DNA of 64,000 bases from Phlegmacium glaucopus (taxonomy: Eukaryota; Basidiomycota; Agaricomycetes; Agaricales; Cortinariaceae): contig MU130602.1 in NCBI GenBank assembly GCA_015039465.1, forward strand, positions 19,947 through 83,946, in the 5' to 3' direction. Made by a program: the position numbers and the translations under genes. How positions within the stretch are numbered: position 1 is the stretch's first letter; every line of letters starts with the position of its first letter. Of this stretch, positions 55,976-64,000 are shown one piece after another. The notes beneath the pieces are model-generated. The model had not been told where the DNA came from, searched no databases, and worked only from the letters and a program-made list of their open reading frames with translations.

Positions 55976-57460
55976 TCTAGCGTTCTAGCATCCATATCAA
56001 ATACAGTGACCGAGATAAAAGCTTGAAGTTCATCACAATCTTAACAAAGGGCGATCTTAACAAATTGTCGCTGTCATAATCCGATTTTGATCAGGTAGGC
56101 ATGCGTACCGCATCGCCATGTATACATGCTAACTAGTTTGAGGCAGAAAATGGTCATCTTTATTTTGGGTAACCGAGTTTTCCTAGGTAACCCTGGCCTC
56201 GGACTAGCTTCCATCATTGAAATCTGTCTCCAAAAAGATGATCATAGTGATTATCAGATACTCTGACGGCAGGTGAGCTAGTAGAGCTACTGGATTCCAG
56301 TTATTGACATAAACTTACCCTGTTAGATTCGAACGCCCAGTTACAATTCGAATCACAAAAACGACAGATTCAACAAATGGAAACGAAATTGTTCGTTGAC
56401 GCTGTTGGGAGAGCGACGCCCATGCCGTACTTGATGAACTTTTGGATGTGATGAAAGAGGCTGTTGTTGATATAGTAGCTGGATGACGACACGAAAGGTG
56501 AGTTATTGACTCCGTTTTCTTTTCTTTTCTTCATTAGCTCACCCTCTATTCAAAGACGTCGAATCCATGATAACTTTTTGAAATATCACTTTTCTAATGA
56601 TCAACACCTGATCAACACTACCATCTCGACCCCATCAATATGGGAAGACGAACAAGGCTGAATAGCTCAATGGTTTCGAACAACGTCAAGTCCATGATAG
56701 CTTTGAAACATATCGCTTTCCTGATGATTAACACCTGATCAACACTACTCATCTCTAATGGTGGTGGTGGCCAATTTGCTAGAGATATGTTCGGACTGCC
56801 CACTGCGCAGTGACCAACGACAGAGATTCAGTATCAAGGACAAAGTCCTCAACGATTTAATATTTGACTAGTAAGGAGTCCATTCGAAATGAAAGAGCGC
56901 GAGGAAGGACTGTGAATGTAGAATGTTGTCTACACGAAGATTCGAGCCAGTCTGTCACAGGGCTTGTCATCCAATGTCTGCTGACGTGACATTCTGCTCC
57001 TAGGTCACGTGAACAGCTTCTGGCGACCTTCATTCACTGACAAGAAAGTCACAAACACCTGTTCTCTTAGCCCAAAAAAATTATTTTATGGTGCTCAAGC
57101 TAAATGGGAAAAAAATTCTCACCAAAAAAGGAAAGTATTTCCACCATCGCGTAAAATCGACGCGACGAGAATTCAAGGTTTGCACCTTTGTACTACCGTT
57201 TGTAGCGCGGTTCAAGTTTTGAGGGGTGTGGTAGAAACACTACTATCAACCTCCCATATATGAACAGTATGAACAATTTGATGACAAAAATCAAGGACTA
57301 TGAGCCCTCCCTCGGGCTTGCATTGCCGTATGTTATTCCCCGCACGCCATTCGACGCACAGTAGTACTGGCAAACCAAGACGTCGATCACGAGATATTTC
57401 TATGAGTCTAAGTCTAACGATTTTTGGGCTGTCCAAAATGTCGTGTCGGTTTGTCTGCAC
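55976..57460. repeat. Inverted upstream region of membrane gene 6 and spacer
   Basis: About 56,000-56,760 is the reverse complement of the upstream region seen at 3000-3700 (block P). About 57,000-57,300 is a diverged copy of about 58,970-59,220 (shared word CAAGAAAGTCACA, then CACCTGTTCTCT). No gene is seen. Confidence 0.6.
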
Positions 57461-57536
57461 TATATATAAGCTTAACGTCTGCTGGTTCCCTTCTATTCAG
57501 TCCACTTCGAACATACCTCAGCCCTCGGATCATTCA
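57461..57536 (+). promoter_or_regulatory. Core promoter of SSP gene 3
   Basis: TATATATAAGCTTAA lies about 75 nt before the start codon, followed by a diverged leader. Confidence 0.5.
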
Positions 57537-58215
57537 ATGAATCCATCTAAATTCGCCACCCTTCTCTCTGTGCTCCGAGTCATTGGATCAGTCACCCCCT
57601 TACTAGTCTCTTCGGTAGTTGTTCCAGGAGCAGATACACCTTCCTTCTACCTCGTCTCATCCTCGTCAAATACATCTGCCAACTTGTTCATTCGTGTCTG
57701 CCATTTTTAAAATAACCCGACGAATTTTTATTTAAACCTTGTGCCTATAGCCTCTACGGATAAGCGTAGGTTCTGGCGGATATTCAACACTCACTTGGAG
57801 CGGATCTATTGGGCTTTATACCAAGGCGGCCTCGTCGCTTCAGACCCAGCTGGTAAAAGTTCTACTCATCGACCAGTGATAAGGGCAGGGTCAGGGTCAA
57901 CGGAGTGTGCCACATATGGTAGCTTGGGTCTCGTTTAAAGCAGCAGCGAAAGTTGTCTTTTTTACGATTCGTCCCAAACCAATGCGTTCCAAATTCGATC
58001 CAATACCCAGAACAGCCAACTTGGCGCTAAGTTGGTCCTGATGGACCTAGGCGGGTTTTATGCATGTGGGAGTAGCCAAGATGTTCGTGCAATTTTCTGG
58101 TAAATGTGTGTCGCTGTACGAATCGCTATGTTTTCAGGTTTTGTTTAAAATAGATCCTGAGGTCGGTCCGTCTGACTATTCTTCTGTCGACCTGTATACA
58201 GTCCCCGTTGTTTGA
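57537..58215 (+). pseudogene. Small secreted protein gene 3, broken
   Basis: Exon 1 encodes MNPSKFATLLSVLRVIGSV and continues to SANLF, but the intron donor is changed (TTGTTC-ATTCG against TTGTTG-GTTCG in its sisters). A deletion of about 7 bp in exon 2 (GGGCTTTATACC against GGGCAATACTATTTCTACC) shifts the frame, and GTTTAAAGC adds a stop. The exon 3-like end (SSVDLYTVPVV) is still readable. Several independent lesions show it is dead. Confidence 0.87.
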
Positions 58216-59390
58216 ACGCGTTCCTACATAGTCAAGTAGTAGTGAGATTAATCGTGGATTGTATGATACAGTAGTCCTGTAGTCGATGGACCTGGTTCTC
58301 GAAAATGAAAAGATGGTTACTTGCAACATAGTAGCAACGAACGAAGGGACGCTTAGGGGCCCAGCTTTCGACAACACGAGCCAAGAGTTCAGGCATAAAG
58401 GTCTCCATGGCCCGGGGCAGGTCGAGGTCCAAAGGAGGTGGATTAATGCCTTGATAGGCCCCTTCAAATTTGATAAAAAGTCAAATTAGAACGGGGCCGG
58501 TGATGGGTAATATAATGGAGGGGAAGGGACAACCCATCAGTCGTTAGTGAGAGCTTAACGATCTTTTTCAACGAGAACATTGATTAAAGGGCAGAGGACG
58601 GGTAATTGTATCTCGTTTTCACCTATTATCCCACCATAGGATGGCGCCCTCTGTATGGGATTTACTTGAATGTTCAGGTCTGCTCTTAATTCAAAAAAGA
58701 GCAGACTTCCGTGAAGTGGCTCTCTAGACTGGACCTGCGAGAGAGCCATAACAATGCTTGGCGAAAAATATCGTCTCTCCAGTGTGATTCCGAAGCAGGT
58801 GAATATTGAAATGTTTGGGTTGAATCGCTGCGATGACTGGGGACCATAAAATTAGTTTATTATTCATAACTTATCAGCAATGTGTGTCTATATAAAAATC
58901 AGAACCAATGTGGACGTATTGAACGTTCGCGAAATTGACGTGCACGAGAAGCACAGTCCTAGATCACGTGCATCGCTTCTGGCCTTTACGATTGACAAGA
59001 AAGTCACACAAACACCTGTTCTCTCAGCCCAAAAAGAAACTATTCTATGGTGCTCAAGTTAAATGGGAAAAACCTTCCCACCAAAAAATGCTTCCACTGT
59101 CGTGTAAAGTCGACGCGACGAGAATTCAAAGGTTTTGAGGGCGTAGAAACAGGACTACTCAACCCCTCATATATGAACATAGTATGAACATTTCGATGGC
59201 AAAAATCAAGGACTATGGCTTCTGTCGGGCTTGCATTTCCGTATGTTATTCACCGCAGGCCCATTCGAACCCACACACTAGTACTGGCAGACCAAGACGT
59301 CGATCACAAGAGATTAGTAGTATGAGTCTAAGTCTAACGGTGTTTGGCCTGTCCAAAATACAGTCTATCGTGTTGGTTTGCCCCCCCACT
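58216..59390. repeat. SSP 3' flank and duplicated spacer
   Basis: 58,280-58,400 and 58,550-58,830 match 60,205-60,310 and 60,340-60,620. The shared part holds a pair of hairpins annotated separately. No gene is seen. Confidence 0.6.
58678..58748 (+). other. Twin-hairpin element, copy 1
   Basis: GTCTGCTCTT pairs with AAGAGCAGAC (58,678-58,706), and TGGCTCTCT pairs with AGAGAGCCA (58,717-58,748). Both stems recur in the copy at 60457-60525 while the loop sequences differ. Confidence 0.6.
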
Positions 59391-59465
59391 GTATATAAAC
59401 TTAACGTCTTCTGGTTCCCTTCCCTTCGGTCCACTTCGAACATACCTCAGCCCTCCGATCATTCA
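59391..59465 (+). promoter_or_regulatory. Core promoter of SSP gene 4
   Basis: GTATATAAACTTAACG and the leader CCCTTCCCTTCGGTCCACTT precede the start codon. Confidence 0.6.
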
Positions 59466-60143
59466 ATGAATCCATCCAAATTCACCACCGTTCTCTCTGT
59501 GCTCATTGGATCAATCATGCCCTTACTAGTTTCTTCTGTAACTGTTCCAGGAGCAGACACGCCTTCCTTCTACCTAGTCTCATCCTCATTAAATGAATCT
59601 GCCAACTTGTTGGTTCGTGTCTTCCATTTTTTGAATAATCAGCGAATTTTTATTTAGACCTTGTGCCTGTAGCCTCTACGAATGCCGGGAGGTTCTTCAA
59701 GATATGCAACACTCACTGGGAGCGGAGCTATTGGGCAATACTATGTCTACCAAGGCCGCCTCGTCGCTTCAGACCCAGCCGATACAAGCTCTACCTATCA
59801 ACCAATCATAGTGGCAAGCCCAACGGTAACGGGGTGTACCACCTATGGTATTCTGAGATTCCTCCAAGGCGGCGGCTATTCCTTCGGATGTCCTGAATTC
59901 GATTCGCCAAGGTTCCAACTTGAACCCAATAACGAGACCAGCCCACTTGGCGCTAAGCTGGTCTTCGGTTTTTCAGGCGAGTTTTATGCGTGTGGGATTA
60001 GCCAAGATGTTCGTACAATTTTCTGGTAAATGTCTGTGTCACTGTACTAATAGCTATGTTTTCAGATTTGGTATAAAGAACGTCTTGAGGACGGTCCGCC
60101 TGACTGTTCTGCTATCGACCTGTACACAGTACCTGTGGTTTAA
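59466..60143 (+). CDS. Small secreted protein 4 (family unknown)
   Basis: Three exons (59466-59612, 59673-60008, 60066-60143) with phase-0 introns give 186 residues. The signal-peptide-like start is MNPSKFTTVLSVLIGSIMPL. The body keeps GSSRYATLTGSGAIGQYYVY, GRLVASDPA and CTTYG, but the middle is replaced by a distinct stretch (FLQGGGYSFGCPEFDSPRF). The end, CSAIDLYTVPVV, is conserved. Divergence from SSP 2 is concentrated in this central part, while the signal peptide, splice sites and C-terminus are kept. It is the only SSP besides 53127-53812 without a lesion. The function is unknown. Confidence 0.86.
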
Positions 60144-60987
60144 ATTGTCTGAACACGTTCCTACGTAGTCAAGTAGTGATATTGATCGTGAATTGTATAA
60201 TACAGTAGTAGTCGATGGACCTTGTCCTCGAAATGAAAAGGGTCATTTACAAACATAGTACAACGAACGAAGAGACGCTCAGGAGCTCAGTCTTCGACAA
60301 CACGAGCCAAGAGTTCGGGCGTAAGAGGTCGAGGTCTAAAAGACTTTCAACGAGAACGTTGATTGAAGGGCAGAGGGTGGGTAATTGTATCTCGTTTTAG
60401 CTATTAACCACATAGGATGGCGGCCTCTGCATGGGGTTTACTCGAATGTTTCAGCTCTGCTCTTGGTGCACCAAAGAGCAGACTTCCATGAAGTGGCTCT
60501 CTAGATTGGACCTGCGAGAGAGCCATAATGCCTTGGCGAAAAATATCGTTTTTCCAGGGTGGCAGCTGGAATGTTTGGGGTGAATCACTGCAATGACTGG
60601 GACCATGAGATTAATCTAATATTCATGGCTTATCAGCACTTACCACTGGTAGCGGCGTGGCGCAGGCAGAGATGACTCAGCCGCGCTCTTAGTATTTCGC
60701 ATGCTTGTCAGCGCCTTGTAGAGAACGCAATGACTTCAAAAGCCAGAATTCGTCGGATGAGACACTCAAGACGACAAAGTTCCACTGACATGAACATGGA
60801 ACCTCGGACATAACCAGCAGAAGGAGTTGGAATCATATCATGGCTATATTCAAGGTCAGTGAATGTTGGTTTTCAATAAAAGTGCAGTGGTACTCACCTA
60901 GTCCTATGCCACCGATTATCCACTAAAAAGCGATGCGATTTTTATTCCATTGACGATGCAGATAAATACCATGTAATCAATGTCCTG
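60144..60987. other. Spacer between SSP gene 4 and BRF1
   Basis: The first half is the duplicated SSP 3' flank. The second half (60,630-60,987) has no recognised content. Confidence 0.5.
60457..60525 (+). other. Twin-hairpin element, copy 2
   Basis: CTGCTCTT pairs with AAGAGCAG (60,457-60,481), and TGGCTCTCT pairs with AGAGAGCCA (60,494-60,525). The loop of the first hairpin is GGTGCACC, itself palindromic, and differs from copy 1. Confidence 0.6.
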
Positions 60988-63363
60988 TTAAATTTCTTGT
61001 TCGTACGCATCTTCCCATCCCATCCCATCATCGTCCTTATCGTCATCGCTCCCTTCGTCATCTATGTCCATGTCCTCTAATACAAGAACACCCTTCTTGC
61101 GGGGCTTCGCGGACTCTTTGACAGGACTCAAAACGACAGTACCAGGCTCGTCCTCAACGATGATGGTGGGCATACGAACGCTCTCGCCATCGCTCTTGTC
61201 ATCGTCCATGGTGTACAAATCCGCATCGTCCTTGTCATCGTCACCAGTGGTCATGTTCGCTGCCATCGATGGAAGGCCGCCACTGTCAACAAATAGATCC
61301 TTGAGAGCGTCGTAGTTTATTCGTTTGCTGTACTTGGGGTTTTTCTTCAGGAGGTTTCGAACGGATTCGGCTGCAGTATCACCAGCCGCTGTTGAGGCAT
61401 CTCGTGGTCGAGTATTTGTTTTACGTCGCTGAAAGAATAGATAAGTGAGCAAAGGTGGATGAGAATTTAGTTTTAAAAAAAGATAAGGAAAAAAAAAGTG
61501 GCATCAGCGGGATACGAACCTTCCTGCTCTTGGCTGTTGACGTTGATTCTTGATCTCCCTTTGCTACAAAGAAAACCCGTTGAGCAAAACGTTCCTTCCA
61601 AGATGCAAGGATTCATGAAAATAGAATTTCGATCGGCTTACCTGCGATGGCTTCTAGATAATCCTTGTTGAGCTCAACCCAAACACGTTCCTTAATTCTT
61701 ACTTCTTCGTCGCTCAGAATAAAGCGATCCAATTCTTCTTCATTAAGGCCTAGAAGCTCGTTATCAACTGTTATCTGCGCAAGTCGTCGTTGCTCGGCTT
61801 CGTTCAAGGCTTCAGCCAGCATCGTTCCTTGTGGGTTTTGAAGGAAGGTTGTGACCTCTTCAGCTAAAGCGCTTGACAATGTTTCGTCCATCAAGGATGT
61901 TAGGGTTGGCGTCGACGACGACGCGGCTTCAAGGACAGAGTCTGTTGTGATTGATATTGATTGCTGTAGCAGAGCAGGATCAATGTTAAGGTCTTCGTCA
62001 GGTGGTGTTAAGACACTTGTAAGAATGCTGTTGCCCAGTATTGATGGGTCCAATGGCTGGCGAGGTGGAGGTTCTTGAACAACAGGGAGAGTATCGTCTT
62101 CGTCATCTGTACCTTCGACTCGTTTTCGTTTTCCTTTCCATTTCTTCTTTTCCTTCGCCTTCGCCTTCCTTTTTGCCTTCGCATTCTGAAACTCCTGCTC
62201 TTCATCTCCGTCTCCGTCGCCCTGTTCAGCAGCCGCCTTCTCTGCTTCCTCCTTCTCCTTTCCCTTGGTAAACGCTGGTGGGTCCATTTCATCCTCTAGC
62301 CAAACGTTCCTGAAGTCTGCAAGGGTTAAAGCTCCACTCGGAGTAGCCTTGAACTCATCAAGCCGTTTCTTGAGAGTCGTATCGGCGATCTTGACTACTT
62401 GTACAATTTCCTCGACCGACCTTCGAAAGTTGTTCATCCGAGCTGCCAGAAGTAGTGCAGCTCCACAGATGCCGGCAGGCCGCCGCCCGCGAGTCATCCA
62501 ATCTCGATCGAATCGTTGAACAAGTCGTACAGCATCAGTCGCCACTTTGTGTGTTTCATCCCCAAATTCGAGGAGAGCAGAGAAACGAGAAATGTAATGG
62601 GAGGGATCTACGAGCGGCAGTCGAAGATTGAGAGTTTGGACGAGTTGGAGATATGTATGGCCAAGTTCGAAAACGTTAACCTAGAAGAAAAAAAAAGATG
62701 AATGGGAGCCAAAAAAATAGAGGGGAAGACTTTATACCTGAAGCAGATCCGAAAAATCGATAAGCATGTAATTTCGTGTTTCCTTTTGTCTGCAGGCGAC
62801 GTAGAGACAAACAGCCACTACATTCATACTTTTACGACCTTTGGTAAATTTGTGTTCGACTGCGAGGGTATACATCCGTGTGGCCGCAAGACAGACCACT
62901 TCCGACAATCGAAGAATATTTGCAATACTCTGAATCTTTTTGCCGGCTGAGTAGCGGTCCGTTAGATACGTAAAGATAACAATGTTGACTCAACGAACCA
63001 TTTGCTATCGTCTGTTCTCTAGATTCGTTGCTTCCCCTGTTTCCGTACGGACCGCTCATCCTCGCGTGGGCTGGTGAACTTGGGTCAGTCGGGTTATAAG
63101 AGTCGATGTAAAGAGAAGAACGCACTTGCACCCTGTCCCACAAAAGAGCCTTGAACGATGGCAGCCCCGTTCGATGCCTCCCCGAAAGCAACTTCATTTA
63201 CGATTGTATTTTCTTCGACAACCGTTCCACATTGAACACAGAAGCCATTACCCGCTGCCTGGTCGTATTCAATCACAGTCCCTCCACAATCTGTACACGC
63301 TGGCTGAGGTAAACATAAAATCAGATCAGAACGAAGCGGAATTCAAGGGTGTGCGCAGACCAT
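60988..63363 (-). CDS. BRF1: TFIIIB subunit BRF1 (RNA polymerase III initiation factor)
   Basis: Minus-strand multi-exon gene of roughly 650 residues. It has an N-terminal TFIIB-type zinc ribbon (C4-x2-C7 and C23-x2-C26, in PACTDCGGTV and FCVQCGTVV). Two cyclin folds follow (AATRMYTLAVEHKFTKGR, VCLYVACRQ, MLIDFSDLLQVNVFELG; RDWMTRGRRPAGICGAALLL, ARMNNFRRSVEEI). Then come an acidic/basic linker and the BRF1-specific C-terminal region (KERVWVELNKDYLEAI; NPKYSKRINYDALKDLF) that binds TBP. The best start is a one-codon exon at 63361-63363, spliced over a 57-nt intron to give MPAC, like yeast BRF1. BRF1 recruits Pol III to tRNA and 5S genes. It is single copy here, shows no lesion and appears unrelated to the duplicated cassette. 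Confidence 0.94.
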
Positions 63364-64000
63364 ATAGAATTTAGGATCAATTCCAGATTTGATCTAGGTT
63401 ATTCAGTATCGAGATAAACTTTTGGAAGATTGGTGGTATTTACCTCAGTTAATAACTAGTAACACAAAAAACAATAAAGATAGATAAAAAGAGATGAAAA
63501 AGGGCAGAAACCGGGGCTTGTGGTCGGAGTTGAGGAAGTAGGAGTCATGGTCACAATACGTAACAATGTCACGTGCTGATGATTTCGACGCAAACAGACA
63601 CAAATATTGATTCCTATAGTTTCAGTTTCAGACACCATCAACTCTCGAAGGTTTGCTTGCAACGTCGTAAGGGATGTGAAGCGTGTTTTTGTACAGTAAA
63701 AAATAGCAGTAGAGTCAGATAATAAGTACATTATAGCACAGATTATAGGGAATAATGTTTTCTTGTTGACTCCCACTTTCGATTTGAAGTCCCCAGGATA
63801 CTTCAACAAAGGTGGCCCTAACTCCCACGTGCTAGTGGGCTTTGAACCTCGAAGCCAACTTATCTTGCTCGTTTTCTAAAAGCGCGTCGGAAATCTGGCG
63901 GAAAATTGGAGAACGACGATTTCAGAGATGGTCTTGATAATCATTGTTCCGGAATGGGGGATCGTTGGATTTATTTGAATGATACTTCGATATGTTTTGG
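63364..64000. other. Region upstream of BRF1, nothing recognised
   Basis: It must contain the BRF1 promoter. A 117-codon minus-strand ORF at 63456-63809 is open but has no recognisable domain and is probably chance. The last 150 bp could belong to a gene beyond the window. Confidence 0.4.

Noticed and set aside
61851..62299. Plus-strand Ser/Leu/Phe-rich ORFs in BRF1
   Set aside because: Antisense of the BRF1 charged linker, with no independent support.
1..64000. CRISPR arrays, rRNA operons, bacterial operons or phage genes
   Set aside because: None seen. Spliceosomal introns and gene families place this in a fungal nuclear genome.

Overview
The window looks like nuclear DNA of a basidiomycete fungus, most likely an agaricomycete. 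The evidence is the many 49-60 nt GT-AG introns, a group III hybrid histidine kinase with tandem HAMP repeats, a fungal TFIIIB subunit BRF1, a lineage-type multipass membrane protein family, and dense nested transposons with solo LTRs. All gene models were built by hand from splice signals and comparison between paralogues. No database search was possible.

Region 1 (1-30,500) is an amplified locus. Four paralogues of a probable seven-helix membrane protein (3765, 7743, 20921, 28663) lie on the + strand. They alternate with three decayed, inverted fragments of a histidine kinase gene (about 531-1990, 11711-13680, 25756-27112) and with shared non-coding repeat blocks. A nested transposon island (15,048-19,873) sits between two 636-bp direct repeats. 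It holds a 5'-truncated LINE split by a solo LTR and by a terminal-inverted-repeat (TIR) element, with a second TIR element in its tail.

Region 2 (30,799-38,250) holds the intact source genes. These are the hybrid histidine kinase (22 exons, about 1,369 residues), a 133-residue Atl1-type alkyltransferase-like protein, and a broken small secreted protein (SSP) gene that ends in a perfect 230-bp palindrome.

Region 3 (38,250-48,000) is a transposon nest. It contains four hAT-like MITEs with 8-bp target duplications, solo LTRs of at least three families with 4-5 bp duplications, and TIR elements. One LTR is interrupted by three separate insertions, the largest of which carries a fourth.

Region 4 (48,183-64,000) holds a decayed eIF4A-III-like helicase, then a second degenerate cassette copy (truncated membrane protein fused to a frameshifted Atl1 copy, then a TIR element, then an intact SSP gene). 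An inverted intact membrane protein gene, a broken SSP gene and an intact SSP gene follow. The window closes with an intact BRF1 gene on the minus strand.

The likely ancestral cassette is membrane protein - histidine kinase - Atl1-like - SSP. It was duplicated, inverted and trimmed several times. The kinase is probably an osmotic or stress sensor acting through the HOG phosphorelay. The membrane proteins and SSPs are of unknown function. A functional link between them is suggested only by co-duplication.
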